Shown one piece after another: positions 1 to 7,681 of a stretch of DNA of 64,000 nt. The number at the start of each line of letters is the position of its first letter. Position 1 is the first letter of the stretch. Made by a program: the position numbers and the translations under genes. The stretch lies in assembly GCA_905215505.1 (NCBI GenBank), contig CAJMPU010000001.1, forward strand, positions 124,001 to 188,000. Reading direction: 5' to 3'. The stretch comes from an uncultured bacterium (GTDB lineage Bacteria > Actinomycetota > Coriobacteriia > Coriobacteriales > Coriobacteriaceae). The notes under the pieces were generated by a model, which saw only the letters and a program-made list of their open reading frames with translations, did no database searches and was not told where the DNA came from.

Positions 1-774
1 GGAGCCCTCACCGCCCATCATGGCAACGACCTCCATAATGCGGTCGAAGAACTCTCGGCGGTCGGTGTCGCCGCGGCGCAGCTCGGTGAAGATCTTGCCG
101 TCACGAATAAACAGCACACGGCTCGTGTAGCTGGCAGCAAAGCTGTCGTGCGTGACCATGAGCACCGTGGCGCGCAGGCGGCGGTTGAGGGCCTCTAGGC
201 TCTCGAGCAGCAGGCGGGCGCTCTTGGAATCGAGGGCGCCGGTGGGCTCGTCGGCCATGATCATGGTGGGGTCGGTGACGAGCGCGCGAGCCGCGGCAAC
301 GCGCTGTTGCTGACCGCCGGACATCTGGTAGGGATACTTGTCGAGCACCTGACTGATAGACAGACGCGCGGCTACATCCTGCACGCGGGTCGAGATCTCT
401 GCCGAGTTTGTGCGGGCGATGGTGAGCGGCAGGGCGATGTTCTCGCGCGCCGTGAGCGTATCGAGCAAGTTGGAGTCCTGGAAGATAAAGCCCAGCTCCT
501 CGCGGCGGAACTGCGAAAGCTTGGCCTGCTTCATGCACGTCACGTCCTGGCCGTTGATGCGGATGTTACCACTCGTGGCGCTATCGATGGTCGACACGCA
601 GTTGAGCAACGTCGATTTGCCCGAGCCCGAGGCGCCCATGATGCCGACGAATTCGCCGCGGTTGACGGTAAAGCTGACGTCGTTGAGCGCGCGGGTCACG
701 TTGCCCAGCGCGCCGTATACCTTTTCGAGATGCGCGACCTCCAGTACCGGGGTCGCTGCTTGCATGGTTTGCAT
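1..774 (-). CDS. ABC transporter ATP-binding protein, BceA-like (3' end outside window)
   Basis: ATPase subunit of an ABC transporter, acting at the cytoplasmic face of the membrane. About 258 residues are visible and the C-terminus lies beyond the left edge. Walker A (GASGSGKST), the ABC signature (SGGQQQR), Walker B (MIMADEPTG) and the H-loop (VTHD) are all intact. The sequence NxLDTLTARENIALPL and the overall pattern resemble the BceA/YxdL/MacB group, which pairs with FtsX-type permeases in antimicrobial-peptide resistance or peptide export; this function is inferred. The ATG at 774 is preceded by AAAGGA. A second in-frame ATG at 765 is possible. The permease is probably the next gene, off the window. 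Confidence 0.9.
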   Translation of the reverse strand, partial: MQTMQAATPVLEVAHLEKVYGALGNVTRALNDVSFTVNRGEFVGIMGASGSGKSTLLNCVSTIDSATSGNIRINGQDVTCMKQAKLSQFRREELGFIFQDSNLLDTLTARENIALPLTIARTNSAEISTRVQDVAARLSISQVLDKYPYQMSGGQQQRVAAARALVTDPTMIMADEPTGALDSKSARLLLESLEALNRRLRATVLMVTHDSFAASYTSRVLFIRDGKIFTELRRGDTDRREFFDRIMEVVAMMGGEGS

Positions 775-914
775 ACCGAGTCCTTTCTTGCGATTAGTCT
801 ACGGCATCTATAGTCGCAAGAAGCCGAGTCGGCTACCATCGATATGGCTTACGCTTGCCTTACCGTTGTGTAAGGTAGTGCAGGGAACGTTTTGATGTTG
901 AGGAAGGACTCCTG

Positions 915-1904
915 TTGAAGACTGTTCATGTTGCCGCCGGGATCATTCGCAAGGATGGATCTGACGAGCTACTTGCCGTGCAGCGCGGCTACGGCGACAT
1001 GCAGGGACTCTGGGAGTTCCCAGGCGGCAAACTTCTGCGCGGCGAGACGCCCGAAGACGCTGTTCGCCGCGAGCTTATGGAAGAGCTGCAAGTAAAAGTC
1101 ATCAACCTGCGTGATTTTTACACCGTTGAGTATGACTACCCCGATTTTCATCTCTCAATGGAGTGCTATTACTGCTCGCTGGCTAAAGAGTCCGGCGAGC
1201 CCCAGAAGCACGACCGTCAGCTCGATATCCGCTGGATTCCACGCACCTCGCTTGCCACGGTGGAGTGGATGCCCGCCGACAAGGGGCTTATCGATGCACT
1301 GATTGAGCTAAAGGAAGACCGGCTTGAGGCCAACGGCAGCACCAATGACGCCGAGGCCGCCACGGCTGACGAGCCTGCCGCCAAATCCAAGCGCAAACCT
1401 AAGCGCCGCAGCAAAAAGCGCCCCAAGCCCGGCCTGCTGGACGGCATCGACACCTCGGACCTTTCCGCCGACGAGCGCGAACTGGTGCGCCGTCGCGCCG
1501 CCATCAAAAAGTCCATGAAGGGCAACAAGCGCGCCAACACCAAGCCCGAGCTGCTCGTACGACAGCGCCTGCGGGCAGCGGGCCTTACGGGTTATCGCTT
1601 GGAATGGAAGGTTCCCGGCAAGCCCGACATCGCCTTCCCCGGGCGCAAGATCGCCATCTTCGTCAACGGTTGCTTTTGGCATCGCTGCCCTAAGTGCAAT
1701 CCGAGCCAGCCCAAGCGCAATGTTGAGTTTTGGGAGGCAAAGTTCCGTCGCAACGTCGAGCGTGACCACGCTGCCGTGGCAGCACTCACTCAAATGGGCT
1801 GGACGCCCATAACTATCTGGGAATGCGAGCTCAAAAAAGATCACATCGACGCCACGATGGAAAAGGTCATCGAGCAGGTACGGGCTGCAGAGCCGCAGCG
1901 CTAA
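915..1904 (+). CDS. NUDIX hydrolase fused to Vsr-type mismatch endonuclease
   Basis: A 329-residue, two-domain protein. Residues about 1-130 form a MutT-like NUDIX domain with a complete catalytic box (G38, E44, R52-E53, E56-E57), which in this family hydrolyses damaged or surplus nucleotides. A Lys/Arg-rich linker (about 145-170) leads to a Vsr domain (about 190-325) with NTKPELLVRQRLR, the catalytic Asp region KPDIAF, FVNGCFWHRC with the zinc-type Cys/His cluster, FRRNVERD and IWECEL. Vsr nicks DNA beside T:G mismatches produced by deamination of 5-methylcytosine. Vsr is normally a stand-alone protein of about 130-150 residues next to a dcm gene; no cytosine methyltransferase is visible here. 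The start is TTG at 915 after GAGGAAGGA. The position that is often Asp in FVDGCFWH is Asn here. Confidence 0.88.
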   Translation: MKTVHVAAGIIRKDGSDELLAVQRGYGDMQGLWEFPGGKLLRGETPEDAVRRELMEELQVKVINLRDFYTVEYDYPDFHLSMECYYCSLAKESGEPQKHDRQLDIRWIPRTSLATVEWMPADKGLIDALIELKEDRLEANGSTNDAEAATADEPAAKSKRKPKRRSKKRPKPGLLDGIDTSDLSADERELVRRRAAIKKSMKGNKRANTKPELLVRQRLRAAGLTGYRLEWKVPGKPDIAFPGRKIAIFVNGCFWHRCPKCNPSQPKRNVEFWEAKFRRNVERDHAAVAALTQMGWTPITIWECELKKDHIDATMEKVIEQVRAAEPQR

Positions 1905-2157
1905 CAGCGAGCATTCACACGCCCCACACAGGCGAGCCACATCCACGTCACAAACCTTAGAAAGCCCTTAAGCCCAAAACCTTTCAAGAGTGTTACTCGA
2001 TACCTCTGACCTGCGGTTTCATCGTAATGCCAAACCTCATTAAGCCTTTCTTTAGCGCTTCTTTGCGACGGCCGCGGCATAATACTGCCAACGCACGGGA
2101 CCTAGCAGCAAACCTCGCGCGCAATCTTTTGGTGGACATCGAGGAGGCCGCATAAGC

Positions 2158-2367
2158 ATGCATTCTTCCAATGACGCAGCACAGCAGCCATCCCTAAAAC
2201 ATGCAAACCTTTTCTCCTTCCCCCCGACACAGAGAAACGGCCTCCCCGACTCCCCCACCACAAAAGCCAAACGCTCAACCGACCAGAGCCACAACTTGCG
2301 AGCATCCTTCGATAAGCTCCAAGCATCCCTAGACAAGGCGTTCCCCGAACAGGCAAGAGCAATCTAA
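2158..2367 (+). CDS. possible small hypothetical protein (69 aa)
   Basis: A short open frame in the 488-bp gap between the NUDIX-Vsr gene and the AraC gene. It has a reasonable ribosome site (GAGGAGG, about 10 nt upstream). The product is hydrophilic and Ser/Gln/Lys-rich with no recognisable domain, signal or membrane segment. The surrounding DNA (1905-2157) shows no other gene. The frame may be spurious. Confidence 0.25.
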   Translation: MHSSNDAAQQPSLKHANLFSFPPTQRNGLPDSPTTKAKRSTDQSHNLRASFDKLQASLDKAFPEQARAI

Positions 2368-2380
2368 GCCCATCGCGCTT

Positions 2381-2386
2381 TATACT
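2381..2386 (+). promoter_or_regulatory. -10-like TATACT for a leaderless AraC-family mRNA
   Basis: TATACT lies 6 nt before the ATG of the AraC gene at 2393, and no Shine-Dalgarno sequence precedes that ATG. The spacing fits a transcript starting at or next to the start codon, a common arrangement in Actinobacteria. No clear -35 box is visible. Confidence 0.35.
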
Positions 2387-2392
2387 GATGCC

Positions 2393-3331
2393 ATGCGAAA
2401 CATGGATCACATAGAATTGCACCGCGGAGGACGCGAGGAAGCGTTTCCCGAGACCGCCGAAGACTGGCCCTATATTGCCGAACGCGCAGAATTCGCTCGC
2501 TATCCGGGCAATTCCGTCCCCTGGCACTGGCATTCCGAAGTTGAGCTTTTCTACATGGAGCAGGGAGCGATTGACTATCGAACGCACGCGGCTCATGAGC
2601 ACGTACGCTTTGAGGAAGGGTCCGCCGGCTTTATCAACGGCGGCGTTTTGCACAGCACGCTGCAATCACCCAATTCGGCGCCAGCCATTCAAATGCTGCA
2701 TATCTTTCAGCCGTCGATGCTCGGCGATCCCGCGGGACGTCTCCAAAAGCGCTACATCAACCCATTGCTTCAATGTCGAGGCGTCGATGTGCTCAAATGG
2801 TCGCCCACCAATCCCGACGATATGCCCTTTATCGATTTGCTGAAGAGCTCCTTTAGCCACGACCTTCAACGGCCGCAGAACGAGATGGCGCTTCGAAATA
2901 GTTTGTCAGAGCTCTGGATTCAGATTAACGCCAAGACCGAACCGCTCTTTTCTTCCGACGGCGCCTCTTGGATGACCAGCCGCGACGTACAGTTCAAAGC
3001 AATCCTGGACTTTATCCGCGCAAACTATGCAGCCGCTATAGATGTGCCCCAGATGGCATCTGCAGCCGGCGTAAGCGAAAGAGAGTGTTACCGCATTATC
3101 GAAACTTGTGCAGGAACGACCCCGGCGGCATATCTACGCGCATACCGCATAAACCGTGCTTGCGAACTTTTGGCACACACCACGAGAACGGTACAGACAG
3201 TCGCGCGCCAATGCGGATTTATAACAGCAAGCCATCTTGGCCAGGTATTTAAAGAACAAATGGGGTGCACTCCTTCGAGCTATCGAGCAGCGAGGCAGAA
3301 TCTCGATAGCACCAGGCAGAAATCCCGCTAG
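2393..3331 (+). CDS. AraC family transcriptional regulator with cupin sensor
   Basis: Transcription factor of 312 residues. The N-terminal half is an AraC-type cupin (PWHWHSEVELFYMEQG around residues 42-57, a barrel that normally binds a sugar or small ligand). The last 100 residues hold two helix-turn-helix motifs (IDVPQMASAAGVSERECYR and VQTVARQCGFITASHLGQVFK), the standard AraC DNA-binding domain. No ligand can be assigned. It lies 56 bp upstream of the HAD phosphatase on the same strand and could be co-transcribed with it. The start lacks a Shine-Dalgarno; ATG at 2402 is an alternative. Confidence 0.88.
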   Translation: MRNMDHIELHRGGREEAFPETAEDWPYIAERAEFARYPGNSVPWHWHSEVELFYMEQGAIDYRTHAAHEHVRFEEGSAGFINGGVLHSTLQSPNSAPAIQMLHIFQPSMLGDPAGRLQKRYINPLLQCRGVDVLKWSPTNPDDMPFIDLLKSSFSHDLQRPQNEMALRNSLSELWIQINAKTEPLFSSDGASWMTSRDVQFKAILDFIRANYAAAIDVPQMASAAGVSERECYRIIETCAGTTPAAYLRAYRINRACELLAHTTRTVQTVARQCGFITASHLGQVFKEQMGCTPSSYRAARQNLDSTRQKSR

Positions 3332-3387
3332 CCCTTCTTCTGTCACTGCATCAAACTTGCAGGCAAACAACAGAGAGGAGCAATCAT

Positions 3388-4011
3388 ATGAAGCACTTTG
3401 ACCATATCGTATTTGACGTTGATGGGACATTGGCAGATACAGAAGAAAGCGTTCTGTCATCGCTTGTCCAGATTGTCCAAGAAGAGACCAGCAAAACGCT
3501 TCCCCGACACGAGCTTGACTTTGCCCTCGGCATACCCGGCAAGGATGCCCTTGAGAAACTTGGGATCTACTCGCAGGCAACGTTGGATCGCTGGTGCCAA
3601 GTTGCCGCCAGCTTTAAAAGCACCATCAGCGTGTTTCCAGGTTTGCTTGAAGTCATCGCAACACTCGCCGATAGCGGCTGCAAACTTGGCATCGTCTCCT
3701 CACGTGCGCGCGACGAATACGCAAAAGAAATTGCACCCCTTGGTTTCGATAAGTATTTTGAGCACATCATCCTTGTCGAAGACACAACCGAACATAAACC
3801 CGCACCCGCACCCATGCTCGAATATCTCCGACGTGCGGGCGCGAATCCTGGCAACGTCGTCTACGTTGGCGACACCGTCTACGACGAACAATGCGCAACT
3901 TCAGCAGGGGTCAGTTTTGCCCGAGCAGCATGGGGATCACACCAAGATATCCCAAACGCCACCTACAACCTCAAAACCCCCAACGACCTACTAACCCTAA
4001 CAACCAAATAA
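3388..4011 (+). CDS. HAD family hydrolase, phosphoglycolate phosphatase-like
   Basis: Cytoplasmic phosphatase of 207 residues in HAD subfamily IA. Motif I is FDVDGTLADTEES (residues about 8-20), with the nucleophile and general-acid aspartates. Motif II is IVSSRA, the motif III lysine is in EHKPAP, and motif IV is VGDTVYDEQC. A helical cap lies between motifs I and II, as in phosphoglycolate and beta-phosphoglucomutase-type enzymes. The substrate is unknown. AGAGAGGAGC precedes the ATG at 3388. The gene ends facing the aldolase gene, with a long hairpin region between them. Confidence 0.85.
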   Translation: MKHFDHIVFDVDGTLADTEESVLSSLVQIVQEETSKTLPRHELDFALGIPGKDALEKLGIYSQATLDRWCQVAASFKSTISVFPGLLEVIATLADSGCKLGIVSSRARDEYAKEIAPLGFDKYFEHIILVEDTTEHKPAPAPMLEYLRRAGANPGNVVYVGDTVYDEQCATSAGVSFARAAWGSHQDIPNATYNLKTPNDLLTLTTK

Positions 4012-4028
4012 CCCACGCGCCCCACCCT

Positions 4029-4154
4029 TTCAGCCCTAACGCCACAAGGGCGATTGAACAGGACAGCTTGGGCGGGCCCCCGTACTTAGTTTCCAAAATC
4101 ATTCCGCAGCGCGAAGGCTTCTTATTATTTTCAGACCTAACGCCACAAGGGCGA
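4029..4154 (+). repeat. 25-bp direct repeat, two copies 101 bp apart
   Basis: TTCAG-C/A-CCTAACGCCACAAG... occurs at 4029-4053 and again at 4130-4154, with a single mismatch over 25 bp. Both copies lie in the 322-bp gap between the converging HAD and aldolase genes. No coding content is seen. Confidence 0.7.
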
Positions 4155-4175
4155 CGACCTCGAGTAGGTCAACCT

Positions 4176-4300
4176 GGGAGGGACGAGGGCTTAGTCCCCC
4201 AATCTTTCCGCAGGGAGCAAAAAGCCTCGCCGCACGAAGTGCGCAGCGAGGCTTTTTGCATGCCCGAGGACGATTGGGGAACTAAGCCCTCGTCCCTCCC
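4176..4300. terminator. three-level nested hairpin between convergent genes
   Basis: Outer arms at 4176-4204 and 4272-4300 are complementary over 29 nt with one mismatch (GGGAGGGACGAGGGCTTAGT...). Middle arms GCAAAAAGCCTCGC (4217-4230) and GCGAGGCTTTTTGC (4246-4259) form a classic bidirectional terminator with T-runs. A small CGCAC/GTGCG stem caps it. It can end both converging transcripts. The outer helix is far longer than a terminator needs. Confidence 0.75.
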
Positions 4301-4333
4301 CGGGATATGTAGCGAGTCGGAGTACCCTTGCTG

Positions 4334-5191
4334 TTACTCTGCTTTGCCCACAGAGTTGAGGTTGGTCATGCGGATCTTAACCAGCTCGGTGATCTCACGC
4401 ATGCCCTCCTTGGCCGGCTTCTTAGGATCGAAGCAGGCAGGGTTCTCGGCCATGTAGGCCATGAAGCCCTTCGTGTAGGCCTGACGCAGCTCGGTGGCGT
4501 AGTTAACCTTGCAGATGCCGTTCTTCACAGCCTCGGCAACCTGCTCATCGGGCACACCGGAGGTGCCGTGCAGGACCAGCGGCACGTCGACGGCGTCGCG
4601 AATGGCCTTGACCACGGACTGCTCGATGTGAGGATCGCTCGTGTACACGCCGTGGCTGGTGCCAACGCCAATGGCCAGCGAGGTGCAGCCGGTGCGCTCA
4701 ACAAACTCCTTGGCCTCGGCAGGATCGGTGTAGGGGCTCTCGCCCTCAACCGCGGGACCGTCGTCCTCCTTACCGCCGACCTTGCCGAGCTCGGCCTCGA
4801 CGGGCACGCCCATGGCGCGGCCAGCGTCGGCGACGGACTTGGTCAGGGCAATGTTGTCCTCGAAGGACTCGTGCGAGCCGTCGATCATGACGGAGGTGTA
4901 GCCCGTGCGGAAAGCCTGCATGCAGCGGTCATAGCCATCACCGTGGTCGAGGTGCAGGGCGACGGGCACGGAAGCGCGCTCGGCAGCGGCCTTGACCATG
5001 CCGTAGAAGTAATCCAGGCCAGCGGTCTTAATGGTGCCCGGGGTGGTCTGCATGATGACGGGGGACTTGGTCTCCTCGGCAGCGGCCAGAACGGCCATAA
5101 CAAACTCGAGGTTCTCGACGTTGAACGCGCCGACGGCGTAGTGGCCGGCCTGAGCGTCCTTGAGCATCTTTTCGGTGGTAACAAGTGCCAT
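4334..5191 (-). CDS. class II tagatose-/fructose-bisphosphate aldolase
   Basis: Zinc-dependent aldolase of 285 residues that splits tagatose-1,6-bisphosphate or fructose-1,6-bisphosphate into dihydroxyacetone phosphate and glyceraldehyde-3-phosphate. Visible class II motifs are GAFNVEN near the N-terminus, LHLDHGD with metal-binding His, AELGKVGG, GTSHGVY and LHGTSG. The length fits the GatY/KbaY/Fba group. This is the only aldolase in the window and lies in the same neighbourhood as lacABC, so use on tagatose-bisphosphate is likely, but the sequence alone does not fix the epimer used. The ATG at 5191 follows GAGGAGC; an in-frame extension to 5374 has no ribosome site. A DeoR gene is divergent across 335 bp. 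Confidence 0.88.
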   Translation of the reverse strand: MALVTTEKMLKDAQAGHYAVGAFNVENLEFVMAVLAAAEETKSPVIMQTTPGTIKTAGLDYFYGMVKAAAERASVPVALHLDHGDGYDRCMQAFRTGYTSVMIDGSHESFEDNIALTKSVADAGRAMGVPVEAELGKVGGKEDDGPAVEGESPYTDPAEAKEFVERTGCTSLAIGVGTSHGVYTSDPHIEQSVVKAIRDAVDVPLVLHGTSGVPDEQVAEAVKNGICKVNYATELRQAYTKGFMAYMAENPACFDPKKPAKEGMREITELVKIRMTNLNSVGKAE

Positions 5192-5422
5192 GAGCGTTTG
5201 CTCCTCTCCCTCGCCCGCATCTGGACATCGGGCGTACGTGTCCGCAAGGCGTTTTACCTTGCGTTTTGCTGGGCCCATTGTATGAAAATCACATCTGTCG
5301 CATGTACGAGATATCGCCGGCACGCAGGCCAAAACGCTCGTTTTTGAAAAGCAAACGGAAGGGAATCGGACCAAATCCCCCTATCCGATATCCCAGTTTT
5401 CGAGCGAATCACCTTTCTTTTG

Positions 5423-5482
5423 TAGAAAAGATAAGTAATCGAAAGGCGTTTTCTTGCTAGAAAAGAAAATGAACGAAAATGG
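5423..5482 (+). promoter_or_regulatory. tandem DeoR-type operator repeats
   Basis: Two near-identical sequences 35 bp apart begin TAGAAAAGATAAGTAATCG (from 5423) and TAGAAAAGAAAATGAACGA (from 5458). Read on the other strand they give TTTCGTT/CATTTTCTTTTC-like runs, which resemble the A/T-rich TTTCRTTT sites of AgaR/GlpR-type DeoR regulators. They lie between the divergent aldolase and DeoR genes (gap 5192-5526) and probably control both. Confidence 0.5.
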
Positions 5483-5526
5483 TTTCAACATAATTCCTGC
5501 AAATTTAGGTTGAGGATGGAGCAGCT

Positions 5527-6330
5527 ATGGCCCACGCAACAACACGAGCTTTCGCCGACGAACGACGTGCCGCCATCATGGAAATGCTCGAGCATAACGC
5601 CTCCGTGCAGGTGGCAGAAATCGCCCAGACCTTTGGCGTTTCCTCCGTCACTGCCCGCGCCGACCTGGACGCGCTCGCCGAGTCCGGTAAGCTACGCCGC
5701 ACGCATGGCGGCGCCGTGTCGCTCCACAAACGCCTAACGGTCTCCACGCAGGATCGGCGCATCAACGTCAACGTCGCCGCCAAGCAGGCCATCGCTCAAA
5801 GCGCCATTGAACTCGTCAGCGACGGCGACACGTTGCTCGTCGACTCCGGCACCACGGCACTCGAGTTCGTCCGCCTGCTCGATCAGCGCGACGGCATCAC
5901 CGTCATTACGGCCGATATCACCATCGCCGATTACATCGACGAGAGCATGCCCTCGGTCGATGTCGTCATGCTGGGCGGGGCACTGCGCAAAGGTCATCGC
6001 TATCTGTACGGCCCACTTACCATGCAGGCGCTCCAAATGGTCCACGCCGATCTTGCCGTCATGTGCCCTGGCGCTTTTGTTCCCGGCTGCGGCTTTACCA
6101 CCGACTTTCCCCAGATGGCCGAAACCAAAACGACCATGATCGGCGCCGCCCGTCAAAGCGTGGCCCTCATGGACGCCAGCAAGGTTAACGGACGTGGCAT
6201 GTACCGCTTTGCCGAGCTCGTCGATGTCAACGCCATCGTCATGGACCGCGACCCCGACGATGCCGTTGCCACCTCTATCGCCGAAATCGCCGACAACACC
6301 CGCCCCAACCTCATCGTCGCCAGCGCGTAA
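5527..6330 (+). CDS. DeoR/GlpR family transcriptional regulator
   Basis: Repressor of 267 residues. The N-terminal winged helix (residues about 12-60, VAEIAQTFGVSSVTARADL followed by RTHGGAV) is the DeoR hallmark. The C-terminal domain has the sugar-phosphate sensing motif DSGTTALEFV and an MLGGALR stretch, as in LacR, GlpR and AgaR. It is divergent from the aldolase gene with tandem operator-like repeats between them, so it probably represses the aldolase in response to a phosphorylated sugar such as tagatose-6-P (inference). The ATG at 5527 follows GAGGATGGAG. Confidence 0.86.
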   Translation: MAHATTRAFADERRAAIMEMLEHNASVQVAEIAQTFGVSSVTARADLDALAESGKLRRTHGGAVSLHKRLTVSTQDRRINVNVAAKQAIAQSAIELVSDGDTLLVDSGTTALEFVRLLDQRDGITVITADITIADYIDESMPSVDVVMLGGALRKGHRYLYGPLTMQALQMVHADLAVMCPGAFVPGCGFTTDFPQMAETKTTMIGAARQSVALMDASKVNGRGMYRFAELVDVNAIVMDRDPDDAVATSIAEIADNTRPNLIVASA

Positions 6331-6333
6331 ACA

Positions 6334-6371
6334 AAAACCACCACAAAGGTGTCCCCTTTGTGGTGGTTTGC
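6334..6371. terminator. bidirectional terminator between deoR-type gene and fprA
   Basis: A 15-bp stem AAACCACCACAAAGG / CCTTTGTGGTGGTTT with a short loop lies immediately after the DeoR stop and before the convergent flavodiiron stop. A-run and T-run are placed for termination in both directions. Confidence 0.8.
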
Positions 6372-6391
6372 GCGTCAAAAGTGAAGTATTG

Positions 6392-7552
6392 CTACTTGGA
6401 AAGCTCGTCGGCGAGGGCCTCGATCTGAGCGCGCGAGGCGTCGTTGAGCGAGCCCAGGACGGTCACCTTGTTCTGCGCCAGGGTGATGTCCTTCATGCCC
6501 TCGAGCTCCTTGGTCATAACCTTGGCAGCGACGGGCGCCCAGGAGCCGGCCTCGACGAGCGCCACCGTACGGTTCTGGTAGGCGTGCTCGGCAAGCGTGT
6601 GGATAAAAGTGCTCATGAACGGGAAGATCTCGCCCTGATAGGTAATGGAGGCGAGCACCAGGCGGTCGTAACGGAACGCGTCCTCAACGGCCTCGGCCAT
6701 ATCGTCGCGAGCCAGGTCAAAGACGGAAACCTTCTGGCCGCGAGCCTCGAGCGCAGATGCGAGCTCCTCAACGGCAGCCTTCAGATGGCCGTACACGCTC
6801 GCGTAGGCAATCGTGATGCCCTCGTCCTCGGGCTGATAGCTCGACCAGGTGTTGTAGGTGTCGAGGTAATAGCCCAGGTTCTCGGTCAGCACGGGGCCGT
6901 GGAGCGGGCAGATGATCTGGATGTCCAGATTGGCGGCCTTCTTGAGCACGGCCTGCACAAACTTGCCGAACTTGCCGACGATGCCAAAGTAATAACGGCG
7001 CGCCTCGCAGGCCCACCCTTCCGGATCCTCGATGTCGTTGGCGCCGAACTTGCCAAAGCCGTCGGCACTAAAGAGCACCTTGTCGGTGGCCTCGTAGGAG
7101 AACAGCACCTCGGGCCAGTGCACGTTGGGGGCGCCGACAAAGGTTAGGCTGTGGCCGCCCAAATCGAGCACGTCACCCTCCTTGACAACCATCTTGCGCT
7201 CGGGGAAGTCGGTGTCAAAGTAGTTAACCATCATGCGGAAGGCGCCCATGCTTGCCACAATCTGTGCCTGGGGATAGCGCTCCATAAAGGCGGCGATGCC
7301 GGCGGAGTGATCGGGCTCCATGTGATGGATGACCAGGTAGTCGGGCGTGCGACCGTCGAGTACAGCCTCGAGGTTACCGAGCCATTCGTCGACAAACCCG
7401 CCATCGACTGAATCGGCGACAGCGATCTTTTCGCCCAAGATAACGTAGCTGTTGTATGCCATACCGTTCTCGGACACATCGTACTGGCCCTCGAACAGGT
7501 CAATGTCGTGATCGTCGACGCCAACGTAGCGGATATCCTTGGTGATCTCCAT
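6392..7552 (-). CDS. FprA family A-type flavoprotein (flavodiiron oxidoreductase)
   Basis: Cytoplasmic flavodiiron protein of 386 residues, the usual length for FprA. The N-terminal metallo-beta-lactamase-like half carries the diiron motif HHMEPDHSAG (H-x-E-x-D-H). The C-terminal half is a flavodoxin domain beginning near YASVYGHLKAAVEELA. Such enzymes reduce O2 to water or NO to N2O with electrons from rubredoxin or NADH systems and protect anaerobes from oxygen and nitric oxide. The ATG at 7552 is set by AGGAGG nine bases upstream. The gene appears monocistronic. Confidence 0.93.
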   Translation of the reverse strand: MEITKDIRYVGVDDHDIDLFEGQYDVSENGMAYNSYVILGEKIAVADSVDGGFVDEWLGNLEAVLDGRTPDYLVIHHMEPDHSAGIAAFMERYPQAQIVASMGAFRMMVNYFDTDFPERKMVVKEGDVLDLGGHSLTFVGAPNVHWPEVLFSYEATDKVLFSADGFGKFGANDIEDPEGWACEARRYYFGIVGKFGKFVQAVLKKAANLDIQIICPLHGPVLTENLGYYLDTYNTWSSYQPEDEGITIAYASVYGHLKAAVEELASALEARGQKVSVFDLARDDMAEAVEDAFRYDRLVLASITYQGEIFPFMSTFIHTLAEHAYQNRTVALVEAGSWAPVAAKVMTKELEGMKDITLAQNKVTVLGSLNDASRAQIEALADELSK

Positions 7553-7681
7553 CAGGCAAAGCCTCCTAGATAGACAAAAGAGCCCGTCTATCATAGCACT
7601 CGGCTGCATCCCAACAGCTATCTGCCGGCATCCTTACCGATTGTTATTAAAATGCGATAAATCGCCGTTTACCAGCACAAA

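Noticed and set aside
4328..5347. Long plus-strand open frame opposite the aldolase
   Set aside because: It mirrors the aldolase gene in GC-rich DNA, has no ribosome site or domain, and its composition (His/Gly/Val-rich) is typical of an antisense shadow.
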